A stretch of 13,719 bases of DNA from Pseudomonadota bacterium (GTDB taxonomy: Bacteria; Pseudomonadota; Gammaproteobacteria; Xanthomonadales; Rhodanobacteraceae), in assembly GCA_023430685.1 (NCBI GenBank), contig JAEYZH010000033.1, positions 1-13,719 on the forward strand, written 5' to 3'. Below, in pieces: positions 7,135-13,719 of the stretch. The notes beneath the pieces are model-generated. The model was given only the letters and a program-made list of their open reading frames with translations, was not told the origin of the DNA and did no database searches. Each line of letters starts with the position of its first letter. Within the stretch, counting starts at the first letter, position 1. The translations under genes and the position numbers were made by a program.

Positions 7135-8484
7135 ATGGTACATCCCCCGCGGCCGCGACTCGCACGCGAGCTGGTCGAGACGCTCGTGCTCGCACTGCCG
7201 CTGGTCGTGAGCCAGCTCTCGGCGGTCGGCATGAACGCGATCGACGCGGTGCTGGCCGGCCACCACGGCGCGGCGACGCTCGGCGCGGTCGCGATCGGCG
7301 CGAGCATCTGGTCGCTCGCGATGGTCGTCGCGATCGGCGTCACGATGGCAGTGCCGCCGTCGGTCGCGCAGCTCGACGGCGCCGGCCGCCGCGACGCGAT
7401 CGGCCCGCTGTTCCGCCAGGCACTCTGGCTCGCCGCCGGTCTCGGCCTGCTGCTGTGGATCGCATTGCGCGGCGCGGTGCCGCTGGTGCGCGTGATCGGC
7501 ATCGATCCGGTGCTCGTCGACGACGTCGCCGGGTTCCTGCGCGCGGTGTCGTGGGGCGCGCCCGCGCTCGCGGCGTTCTTCACCCTGCGCGGCATGAGCG
7601 CGGGCATCGGCGTCACGCGCCCGACGATGTACTTCAGCCTGATGGCGCTGGTCGCGCTCGGGCCGATCGCGTGGGTGTTGCTGTACGGCGGCTTCGGCAT
7701 CCCGGCGCTCGGCGCGGCCGGCATCGGCGCGGCGACCGCGATCGTGCTGTGGCTCGAAGCGATCGCGTTCGCGTTGTACGTGCTGTGGCATCCGGTGTAC
7801 GCGGACCTCGCATTGACCGCGCGTCTCGAACGCCCGCAGTGGCCCGCGATCCGCGAGCTCCTGCGGATCGGCGTGCCGATGGGCGTGACGGTGCTCATGG
7901 AAGCGGGCCTGTTCATCGCGACCACGCTGACGATCGGCACGCTCGGCGCATCGATCGTCGCGAGCCACCAGGTCGCGCTGAACGTCGCGTCGCTGTTCTT
8001 CATGATCCCGCTCGGCATCGCGATGGCGACTACGGTGCGGGTCGGCAACGCGGCCGGGCGAGGCGACGCGGCCGCGGTGCGGCTCGCGGGCCATGCCGGC
8101 GTCGCGCTCACGCTCGGCACCCAGGCGATTTCGGCGACGCTGATGCTCGCGCTGCCGGTCACGATCGCCTCGCTCTACTCGAGCGACGCGGCGGTGATCG
8201 CGCTCGCGGCCGAACTGCTGGTGCTCGCCGCGCTGTTCCAGTTCCCCGACGGCATCCAGGTGGTCGCGAACGGTGCATTGCGCGGTCTCAAGGACACGCG
8301 CGTGCCGATGGTCATCACCTCGTTCGCGTACTGGGGCGTCGGCATGCCGGTCGGCTGGTGGCTCGCGTTCCCGCGCGGCATGGGCGCGCAGGGCATGTGG
8401 GTCGGCTTGATCGCGGGCCTCGGTGTCGCCGCGGTGCTGCTGTTGTTGCGCTTCCGGAGGCTCTCGCGCCTGCCGCAGCCGTGA
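7135..8484 (+). CDS. MATE family multidrug/cation antiporter (NorM type)
   Basis: This inner-membrane protein probably exports drugs or toxic cations in exchange for Na+ or H+. It has 449 aa, typical of the family, with about 12 hydrophobic segments in two homologous halves. Three acidic residues align with those that matter in Vibrio cholerae NorM: Asp37 in MNAIDAVLAG (TM1), Glu256 in MEAGLF (TM7) and Asp372 in FPDGIQ (TM10), matching D36/E255/D371 with a constant offset of one. VRVGNAAGRGD and NGALRGLKDTRVPM are further family motifs. ATG 7135 is preferred over the in-frame ATG 7072 because the -10 element at 7101-7106 would fall inside the longer version and the family starts close to TM1. 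No clear Shine-Dalgarno precedes it. The substrate cannot be told from sequence. Confidence 0.93.
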   Translation: MVHPPRPRLARELVETLVLALPLVVSQLSAVGMNAIDAVLAGHHGAATLGAVAIGASIWSLAMVVAIGVTMAVPPSVAQLDGAGRRDAIGPLFRQALWLAAGLGLLLWIALRGAVPLVRVIGIDPVLVDDVAGFLRAVSWGAPALAAFFTLRGMSAGIGVTRPTMYFSLMALVALGPIAWVLLYGGFGIPALGAAGIGAATAIVLWLEAIAFALYVLWHPVYADLALTARLERPQWPAIRELLRIGVPMGVTVLMEAGLFIATTLTIGTLGASIVASHQVALNVASLFFMIPLGIAMATTVRVGNAAGRGDAAAVRLAGHAGVALTLGTQAISATLMLALPVTIASLYSSDAAVIALAAELLVLAALFQFPDGIQVVANGALRGLKDTRVPMVITSFAYWGVGMPVGWWLAFPRGMGAQGMWVGLIAGLGVAAVLLLLRFRRLSRLPQP

Positions 8485-8491
8485 CGGTCGG

Positions 8492-8517
8492 CCGATCCCG
8501 ACGGGGCAGGGAATCGG
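8492..8517 (+). terminator. Small inverted repeat between the MATE gene and sppA
   Basis: CCGATCCC (8492-8499) pairs with GGGAATCGG (8509-8517) with one bulged A, starting 8 bp after the MATE stop. No T-run follows. It could be a weak terminator or a processing hairpin. TAGGCT at 8519-8524 just after it might serve as a -10 for sppA, though no convincing -35 is visible. Confidence 0.25.
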
Positions 8518-8569
8518 GTAGGCTCTTCGTCCGCAATGCGCGCGTCGCCGTTGCGAGCAGGAGCAGAGC

Positions 8570-10417
8570 ATGTCGAACGGCCAACCCGGGGTGATCCGGC
8601 GCTTCTTCCGCGCGATCTGGAACGCGCTCAACTTCACGCGCAGGCTCGTGTTCAACCTCGTGTTCGTGTTCCTGCTCGCGGTCTTCATCGGCGCGTTCTT
8701 CGGCACGCGCCCGGTGCTGCTGCCGCGCACCGCGCTCGTGCTCGATCCCGGCGGCGCGGTCGTCGAGCAGTACTCGACCGATCCGGCGCAACGCGCACTC
8801 GCGCGCATCGCGGGCAGCGAGGAGCCCGAAGTGCAGCTACGCGACCTCGTGCGCGTGATCGATGCAGCGGCTAGCGATGCGCGCATCGAACGCATCGTGC
8901 TGGTGCCCGATGACCTCACGTCGATCGGGCTCGCGAGCACGCGCGAGCTCGGTGCCGCGCTCGAACGCTTCAAGGCCACCGGCAAGGAGGTCGTCGCGGT
9001 GTCGGGTGGCATGGCGCAGGGCCAGTACCTGCTCGCGACGCACGCGAACCGCATCCTGCTCGATCCCGACGGTGCGGTGCTGCTCGAGGGATTCGCGAAC
9101 TACCGCAGCTACTTCAAGGACGCGCTCGACCGCCTCGGCGTGCAGGTGCACCTGATCAAGGTCGGCACGTTCAAGTCGGCGGCCGAGCCGTTCGTGATGA
9201 ACGAAGCCTCGGAGGCCTCGAAGGAGGCCGATGCGTACTGGATGGGTGGCCTCTGGCAGGAAGTGCTCGCCGACATCGCGGCCCGGCGCAAGGTCGACGC
9301 GGCCGCGATCGCGGACGACGTCGCGCGCTACGACGCGAAGGTCGAAGCCTACGAGGGCGACCTCGCACGGCTCGCGCTCGACCAGAAGCTCGTCGACGAG
9401 CTCGCGACGCGCGCGGAAGCGCGCGCGCAGATCGCCGCGCTCGGCGAATCCGATGGCGGCGACAGCTTCCGCCAGGTCGGCTGGCGCGAGTACCTCGGCT
9501 CGCTCGGTCCGCGCAACCTGCCGCATGCGGGCGCCGAAGTCGCGGTGGTCGTCGCGCAGGGCGAAATCGTGCCGGGCGAACGCCCGCCGGGCATGATCGG
9601 CGGCGAGTCGACCGCCGACCTCGTGCGCGCCGCGCGCGAGAACGATGCCGTGCATGCGATCGTGCTGCGCGTGGACTCGCCCGGCGGCGACGCCTATTCG
9701 TCCGAACTGATCCGCCGCGAACTCGCGCAGGCGCGCGAGCAGGGCAAGCCGGTCGTCGTCTCGATGGGCAACGTCGCCGCGAGCGGCGGTTACTGGATCG
9801 CGATGGCGAGCGACGAGATCTGGGCCGAACCGACCACGATCACGGGCTCGATCGGCATCTTCGGCCTGCTGATGACGGTGCCGGACACGCTCGCGAAGAT
9901 CGGCATCCACACCGACGGCGTCGGCACCACGCCGCTCGCGGGCAGCTTCGACATCCGCCGCCCGCTGTCGCCGCAGCTCGAGTCGATCATCACGAGCGTG
10001 ATCCGCCGCGGCTACGCCGAGTTCATCGGCAAGGTCGCCGACGCGCGCAACAAGACGCCGCAGCAGGTCGACGAGATCGCACAAGGACGCGTGTGGACCG
10101 GCGCGCAGGCGAAGGAGCGGGGTCTCGTCGACAAGCTCGGCGGACTCGAGGACGCGATCGCCGCGGCCGCGTCGCGCGCGGGCATCGCCGAGGGCTACCA
10201 CGTGCGCTACGTCGAACGTGAACTCGGTGCGTGGGAGCGCTTCGCGTTGAGCCTCAGCGACAGCGAAGCGATGCTGCGCCTCGCGCGGAGCGCCGGCCTC
10301 GCCCTGCCACGTGGCCTGTTCGCGAAGCACGAAGTCGAACGCCTCGCCGGCATCCTCGACTCGCTGCGCGGCAAGCGCTACGGCGCGTTCGCGCATTGCT
10401 TCTGCGACCTGCGCTGA
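8570..10417 (+). CDS. sppA: Signal peptide peptidase SppA (protease IV), long two-domain type
   Basis: SppA is a membrane-bound serine protease of family S49 that degrades signal peptides left in the membrane after protein export. The product has 615 aa, the size of the duplicated E. coli-type enzyme. ATG 8570 is preceded by AGGAG (8559-8563) at 6-nt spacing. A single N-terminal membrane anchor spans about residues 26-45, after the basic RRFF..TRR stretch. The catalytic dyad is split between the two halves as in E. coli: Lys202 in VGTFKSAAEPF supplies the base (K209 in E. coli) and Ser405 in NVAASGGYW is the nucleophile (S409). TITGSIGIFG follows the Ser motif as expected. The C-terminus carries a Cys pair (CFC). 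The gene appears monocistronic, with a palindromic array downstream. Confidence 0.96.
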   Translation: MSNGQPGVIRRFFRAIWNALNFTRRLVFNLVFVFLLAVFIGAFFGTRPVLLPRTALVLDPGGAVVEQYSTDPAQRALARIAGSEEPEVQLRDLVRVIDAAASDARIERIVLVPDDLTSIGLASTRELGAALERFKATGKEVVAVSGGMAQGQYLLATHANRILLDPDGAVLLEGFANYRSYFKDALDRLGVQVHLIKVGTFKSAAEPFVMNEASEASKEADAYWMGGLWQEVLADIAARRKVDAAAIADDVARYDAKVEAYEGDLARLALDQKLVDELATRAEARAQIAALGESDGGDSFRQVGWREYLGSLGPRNLPHAGAEVAVVVAQGEIVPGERPPGMIGGESTADLVRAARENDAVHAIVLRVDSPGGDAYSSELIRRELAQAREQGKPVVVSMGNVAASGGYWIAMASDEIWAEPTTITGSIGIFGLLMTVPDTLAKIGIHTDGVGTTPLAGSFDIRRPLSPQLESIITSVIRRGYAEFIGKVADARNKTPQQVDEIAQGRVWTGAQAKERGLVDKLGGLEDAIAAAASRAGIAEGYHVRYVERELGAWERFALSLSDSEAMLRLARSAGLALPRGLFAKHEVERLAGILDSLRGKRYGAFAHCFCDLR

Positions 10418-10434
10418 CGCGCGCGCCCGTCTTC

Positions 10435-10591
10435 CCTTCTCCCGCCTGCGGGAGAAGGTGCCCCGCAGGGGCGGATGAGGGCAGCTCTTGATCTTCGCGC
10501 ACGCCGCCGGGAGCAGGACAGGATCAAGATCAAGATCAAGAGCAGCCCCCTTCTGCCGCTGCGCGGCATCTTCCCCCGCGAGCGGGGGAAG
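10435..10591. repeat. Composite REP-like palindromic array between convergent genes
   Basis: Three hairpins and an outer inverted repeat fill the gap between sppA and the TPR gene. CCTTCTCCC (10435-10443) pairs with GGGAGAAGG (10450-10458). GCCCC (10460-10464) pairs with GGGGC (10468-10472). CTTCCCCC (10570-10577) pairs with GGGGGAAG (10584-10591). GGCAGCTCTTGATCTT (10480-10495) is the reverse complement of AAGATCAAGAGCAGCC (10532-10547) except at one position. The CCTTCTCCCGC-type hairpin followed by GGGGCGGATGAGGG is a dispersed repeat I recall from Xanthomonadaceae. The third hairpin begins 6 bp past the TPR gene's stop and may end the leftward transcript; the first does the same for sppA. 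Confidence 0.75.
10522..10541 (+). repeat. GATCAA hexamer run inside the palindromic array
   Basis: GATCAA is repeated three times without error (10522-10539), followed by GA. The last copies form one arm of the longer inverted repeat, paired with CTTGATCTT at 10487-10495. Short repeats of this kind can vary in copy number between strains. Confidence 0.7.
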
Positions 10592-10597
10592 CGAAGC

Positions 10598-10996
10598 TCA
10601 ACCGCGTGCGAGGTCCTGCAGCGTCGCCACATTGGCGACGAACATCTCGCGTGATTCGGGCTTCAAGTTCGGCCGCTCGATCAGCCCCTGGTAGACCGTG
10701 ATGCTGTCCGCGTAGCGCCCGAGCTGCGCGAGATAGGCAGCGTACTGCTGCGCGACGAAGTACCCGTCGGTGCGGCCCTCGAAGTCGAGTGCGGTCGCAT
10801 AGCTCGCGAGCGCGCCCTCATGGTCGCCCATCTTGCCCTGCACCGTCGCGATGTTCAGCTGCATCACCGCCTTGTCGAAATCCGGCAGGTCGCTCTCGAC
10901 GAGTTTCTCGAGGATGTCGATTGCCCGCTGGTGCTTGCCGGCTTCGACGAGGTCGGAGGCGCGGTTGGCGAGCGACGAATAGAGATTGGGGTCCAT
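10598..10996 (-). CDS. Small tetratricopeptide-repeat protein
   Basis: This 132-aa soluble protein has no signal peptide. It is made of about three helix-turn-helix TPR units (roughly residues 4-38, 43-75 and 80-112), with typical spacing in AGKHQRAIDILEKLVE, MGDHEGALASYATALDF and LGRYADSITVYQGLIE. TPR proteins serve as protein-binding scaffolds; no partner can be named. ATG 10996 gives a clean MDPNLYSSL start with only a weak CGGAA-like site upstream. The frame remains open upstream, but that part has a different, Arg/Ser-rich character. It is the last gene of the leftward korA-korB-amphi-Trp cluster, 55 bp after the amphi-Trp gene, and probably cotranscribed. Confidence 0.8.
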   Translation of the reverse strand: MDPNLYSSLANRASDLVEAGKHQRAIDILEKLVESDLPDFDKAVMQLNIATVQGKMGDHEGALASYATALDFEGRTDGYFVAQQYAAYLAQLGRYADSITVYQGLIERPNLKPESREMFVANVATLQDLARG

Positions 10997-11051
10997 GTCG
11001 TTCCGGTCACGAAGGCATTGTCGCTGCGCGGAGACGGAGAGGCGGCGAGCT

Positions 11052-11273
11052 TCAGTCGCTCGCGGCGCTCCAGAGCAGCTGGAACTCGAGTTCCTGGCGA
11101 CCGCCGGTGCGCTCGTGTTCGATGTTGAACACCGCGTCGGCCGGGATCCGCAGCCGCTCGCTGGCGACCTGGATCGTGAAAGCGCGTTCCGATTCGATGG
11201 CGTCGGCCAGGCGGCGCAGCTTCGCGACAAACTGTGCCCGGCTGTAGCCCTTGGCAAGATCCCGGTCCTTCAT
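11052..11273 (-). CDS. Amphi-Trp domain protein (73 aa)
   Basis: This short protein of unknown function matches the amphi-Trp domain as I know it. A helical first half (AQFVAKLRRLADAIES) is followed by amphipathic strands (AFTIQVASERLRIPADAVFNIEHER) and the closing ELEFQLLW with the family's Trp. ATG 11273 is chosen: GGGAG lies a few bases upstream and the protein then starts MKDRDLAKG. The upstream in-frame ATG at 11387 would overlap korB and adds unrelated sequence. It lies 43 bp after korB and is probably translated from the same mRNA. No catalytic residue is apparent; a small binding or stabilising role is possible but unproven. Confidence 0.82.
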   Translation of the reverse strand: MKDRDLAKGYSRAQFVAKLRRLADAIESERAFTIQVASERLRIPADAVFNIEHERTGGRQELEFQLLWSAASD

Positions 11274-11316
11274 GATGCTCCCGTGGTCTGGAGGTGGAAT
11301 GCGGTACTGATCGGCT

Positions 11317-12372
11317 TCAGCGCAGGCCAGCGTTGATCTTCGCGAGCGCCGCCGCGCCGGGCGAAAGCTCGCGTTCGCCCAGCCCATTCAGCGGCGCGGC
11401 CACCGTGTTGAGGTGCTGGTGCAGGTCCTGCGCATCGCCGTCGACGTACAGCAATCCGGTCACCACCTCGCCGCTCGCATGGTGCGCGTGCACGTAGTTC
11501 ATCGCGGCGATGCGGTCGGTGGGGTCGTGGCTTGCGTCGAGCTTGTGCAGACGCAACGTGCTGCCGTCGTGCTGCCGGACCTGGACGGTCTCGCCGGGCG
11601 CATAGTCGACGCTGATCGGTGCGCGTTCCTCGATCACGTCGAGGCGGTTGACCGCGTCGTTGTGCTCGCGCACGTACTCGTAGCTCTTGGTGCTGCCGGC
11701 GTGGTTGTTGAACGCGACGCAGGGGCTGATCACGTCGATGAACGCGGCGCCGCGGTGCGCGATCGCGGCCTTGATCAGCGGCACGAGCTGCTGCTTGTCG
11801 CCGGAGAAGCCGCGCGCGACGAAGCTCGCGCCGAGCTGCATCGCGAGGCCGACGAGGTCGATCGGCGCGTCGGTGTTCGCGACGCCCTTCTTCGACATCG
11901 AGCCCTGGTCCGCGGTGGCCGAGAATTGGCCCTTGGTCAGGCCGTAGACGCCGTTGTTCTCGACGATGTAGACCATGTTCACGCCGCGGCGGATCGCGTG
12001 CACGAACTGGCCGATGCCGATCGAGGCGGAGTCGCCGTCGCCGGAGACGCCGAGGTAGATCAGGTCGCGGTTGGCGAGGTTCGCGCCGGTCAGCACCGAG
12101 GGCATGCGCCCGTGCACGGTGTTGAAGCCGTGCGACTGGCCGAGGAAATAATCCGGCGTCTTCGAGCTGCAGCCGATGCCGCTGAGCTTGGCGACGCGAT
12201 GCGGTTCGATCGAGAGTTCCCAGCAGGCGTGGATAATCGCGGCGGAGATCGAGTCGTGGCCGCAACCGGCGCACAGCGTCGAGATCTTGCCCTCGTAGTC
12301 GCGCCGCGTGAAGCCGATCGCGTTGCAGGCGAGGGTCGGGTGGTGGAGCTTCGGCTTCGCAATGTAGGTCAT
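11317..12372 (-). CDS. korB: 2-oxoacid:ferredoxin oxidoreductase beta subunit (KorB, TPP and 4Fe-4S)
   Basis: With KorA, this subunit decarboxylates a 2-oxoacid (most likely 2-oxoglutarate) to its CoA thioester and passes electrons to ferredoxin. It has 351 aa. Cys34 and Cys37 (LCAGCGH), Cys68 (GIGCSS) and Cys218 (ISPCVAF) fit the four ligands of the single 4Fe-4S cluster of this subunit. GDGDSASIG (111-119) with NNGVYGLTKGQ (139-149) is the thiamine diphosphate/Mg binding motif. There is no ferredoxin-like insert, so this is the compact two-subunit type. ATG 12372 gives MTYIAKPKLHHP, a family-like start. There is no Shine-Dalgarno: the bases just upstream are CTCTCC at the end of a repeat arm (see 12373-12537). 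An alternative ATG at 12417 would translate the repeat and is less likely. Confidence 0.92.
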   Translation of the reverse strand: MTYIAKPKLHHPTLACNAIGFTRRDYEGKISTLCAGCGHDSISAAIIHACWELSIEPHRVAKLSGIGCSSKTPDYFLGQSHGFNTVHGRMPSVLTGANLANRDLIYLGVSGDGDSASIGIGQFVHAIRRGVNMVYIVENNGVYGLTKGQFSATADQGSMSKKGVANTDAPIDLVGLAMQLGASFVARGFSGDKQQLVPLIKAAIAHRGAAFIDVISPCVAFNNHAGSTKSYEYVREHNDAVNRLDVIEERAPISVDYAPGETVQVRQHDGSTLRLHKLDASHDPTDRIAAMNYVHAHHASGEVVTGLLYVDGDAQDLHQHLNTVAAPLNGLGERELSPGAAALAKINAGLR

Positions 12373-12537
12373 GGAGAGGGCCGAGGGCCGAGGACTGAGG
12401 GCTGCACGGCACGGCACGCAGAGTGCGGGTGCTCGCGCGTGCGACTGCGGTTCCGGATAGTTGGTTCGATCATGAATCCCCCACGTTTGCCACGTCGCCA
12501 GCGCTCGGCCCTCAGCCCTCAGCCCTCAGCCCTTCCG
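12373..12537 (-). repeat. Inverted heptamer repeat in the korA-korB junction, potential mRNA stem
   Basis: CCCTCAG occurs three times in perfect tandem at 12509-12529. An inverted degenerate set (CCGAGGG, CCGAGGA, CTGAGGG) lies at 12381-12401. In the leftward transcript, 12533-12508 can pair with 12402-12377 over 26 positions: 23 Watson-Crick and 3 G-U pairs, with three more pairs after one bulge. The loop is 105 nt. The first arm contains the korA stop codon (12514-12512) and the second ends directly before the korB start. The rest of the spacer shows no convincing promoter. Confidence 0.75.
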
Positions 12538-13719
12538 CGACGACCGAGCCCGACTGCGCTCGCCCGACCCTCATCCCCTCGCCGATCGCCCCGACAATGA
12601 ACCTCGCCGTGATCGGCGTGCCGTCGTAGTGCAGCACAGGCACCAGGCGCGCGGGATCGATGCCGAACTCGTTGACGAGCATCGAGCGCAGCTGCGCGTC
12701 GCGGTTCTGCTCGATCACGAACACGCGTTCGTGCGTCTTGATGAACTCGGCGACCGAGTCGGGGAACGGGAATGCGCGGATGCGCAAGGTGTCGAGGAAG
12801 AGACCCTCGCGCTCGAGCGCGACGATCGCCTCGTCCATCGCGGGCGCGGTGGAACCGAAGTGGATAGCGCCGAAACGCGCGGGCTGCGAGGCTTCGCGCA
12901 GCACCGGCTGCGGCACCAGCGCCTTGGCGCTGTCGAACTTCGCGAGCAGGCGCTGCATGTTGTAGAGGTAGTCGGCGCCGCGCTCGGAATAGCGCGCGTA
13001 CGGATCGCGCGAGGTGCCGCGCGTGAAGTAGGCGCCGCGTTGCGGATGGGTGCCGGGGTAGGTACGCCACGGGATGCCGTCGCCATCGACGTCCTTGTAG
13101 CGGCCGAAGTCCTTGCCCGCTTCGAGTTCTTCCGCGCTCATGACCTTGCCGCGGTCGTACACGCGCGCATCGTCCCACGCGAACGGCGTGCTGAGGCGCT
13201 GGTTCATGCCGATGTCGAGGTCGGTCATCACGAACACCGGCGTCTGCAGCCTGTCGGCGAGGTCGAGCGCCTGCGCCGAGAACTCGAAGCACTCGTTCGG
13301 ATCCTCGGGGAACAGCAGCACGTGCTTGGTGTCGCCGTGCGAGGCGTACGCGCTCGAGACGAGGTCGGCCTGCTGCGTGCGCGTCGGCATGCCGGTCGAG
13401 GGACCGCCGCGCTGCACGTCGATGATCGTGACCGGGATCTCGGCGAAGTAGGCAAGGCCGATGAACTCGGTCATCAGGGACACGCCAGGGCCCGAGGTCG
13501 TCGTGAACGCGCGCGCGCCGTTCCAGCCTGCGCCGACGACCATGCCGATCGAGGCGATCTCGTCCTCGGCCTGCACGATCGCGAAGCGGTTGGCGCCGGT
13601 TTCGGGATCCACGCGGTACTTCATGCAGTACTTCTGGAACGCTTCCGCCAGCGACGACGAGGGCGTGATCGGATACCACGCGCAGACGGTCGCGCCGCCG
13701 TACACGCAACCGAGTGCAG
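12512..13719 (-). CDS. korA: 2-oxoacid:ferredoxin oxidoreductase alpha subunit (KorA), 5' end outside window
   Basis: The open frame continues to the window edge, so only the C-terminal 401 or so residues are seen. A GTG at 13705 is an internal Val codon in ALGCVYGGATVCAWYP and should not be taken as the start. YPITPSSSLAEAF is the classic alpha-subunit pyrimidine-domain motif. QAEDEIASIGMVVGAGWNGARAFTTTSGPG and GGPSTGMPTRTQQADL follow as expected for the enzyme that works with KorB. Related two-subunit enzymes carry a gamma domain fused in front, which would lie outside the window. The last residues (EGLRAEG) and the stop codon are encoded by the heptamer repeat, so the C-terminus was probably altered by insertion or growth of that repeat (inference). 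First gene of the leftward cluster as far as seen; korB starts 139 bp after its stop. Confidence 0.92.
   Translation of the reverse strand, partial: ALGCVYGGATVCAWYPITPSSSLAEAFQKYCMKYRVDPETGANRFAIVQAEDEIASIGMVVGAGWNGARAFTTTSGPGVSLMTEFIGLAYFAEIPVTIIDVQRGGPSTGMPTRTQQADLVSSAYASHGDTKHVLLFPEDPNECFEFSAQALDLADRLQTPVFVMTDLDIGMNQRLSTPFAWDDARVYDRGKVMSAEELEAGKDFGRYKDVDGDGIPWRTYPGTHPQRGAYFTRGTSRDPYARYSERGADYLYNMQRLLAKFDSAKALVPQPVLREASQPARFGAIHFGSTAPAMDEAIVALEREGLFLDTLRIRAFPFPDSVAEFIKTHERVFVIEQNRDAQLRSMLVNEFGIDPARLVPVLHYDGTPITARFIVGAIGEGMRVGRAQSGSVVAEGLRAEG

Noticed and set aside
7044..8162. Upstream extension of the DUF3667 frame to give 771 aa
   Set aside because: The extension is antisense to the MATE gene and has low-complexity Ser/Pro/Ala sequence. 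The ATG at 7043 has AAGGA upstream and a family-like N-terminus.
5659..9054. 1131-aa open frame on the minus strand
   Set aside because: It runs across the DUF3667 gene in another frame, antisense through the MATE gene and into sppA. The composition is typical of a GC-driven shadow.
11413..12600. 395-aa plus-strand frame opposite korB and the korA-korB junction
   Set aside because: Antisense shadow in Val/Arg/Asp-rich composition; korB on the minus strand carries the cofactor motifs.
1..13719. Mobile element, phage, CRISPR or defence system
   Set aside because: No transposase, integrase, Cas, restriction or toxin-antitoxin motif, no direct-repeat-spacer array and no tRNA-like attachment site were found. 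Base composition looks uniform except for the short AT-rich block.

Overview
The window is very GC-rich and its codons almost always end in G or C. The gene content (SppA with both catalytic domains, PriA, a two-subunit KorA/KorB-type oxidoreductase, an FG-GAP protein ending in IFADGFD) and the palindromic intergenic repeats of the CCTTCTCCCGC...GGGAGAAGG kind suggest a gammaproteobacterium of the order Xanthomonadales (Rhodanobacteraceae or Lysobacteraceae, Dokdonella-like). This placement rests on pattern recognition; no database was searched.

Layout. Bases 1-432 hold the 3' end of a helical-repeat protein gene (+). Bases 645-3050 encode an exported protein of 14 FG-GAP/VCBS calcium-binding repeats (+) ending in a short IFADGFD tail. 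It converges on priA (-, 3270-5444), and the junction between them holds an inverted pair of REP-like palindromes. Upstream of priA is a 402-bp gene-free stretch with two perfect, inverted TTATCCACA DnaA boxes, a third weaker box, and an AT-rich block about 55 bp further on. Next comes a DUF3667 membrane protein gene (-, 5847-7043), divergent from a NorM-type MATE transporter gene (+, 7135-8484). sppA (+, 8570-10417) follows. It converges on a leftward cluster, again across a composite palindromic repeat array.

The leftward cluster (13719 to 10598) reads korA (5' end outside the window), korB, a 73-aa amphi-Trp-domain gene and a 132-aa TPR gene. Gaps are 139, 43 and 55 bp, so it may be one operon. 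KorA and KorB together would form a CoA-acylating 2-oxoacid:ferredoxin oxidoreductase, probably acting on 2-oxoglutarate.

Most of the window is conventional chromosomal housekeeping. The points worth a second look are: (1) the DnaA-box cluster plus AT-rich block upstream of priA, away from any visible dnaA; (2) an inverted heptamer repeat between korA and korB whose RNA could form a stem of about 26 bp. One arm contains the korA stop codon and the other abuts the korB start, which has no Shine-Dalgarno; (3) the C-terminal IFADGFD tail; (4) the palindromic arrays at both convergent junctions. I found no transposase, integrase, CRISPR array, tRNA or rRNA.
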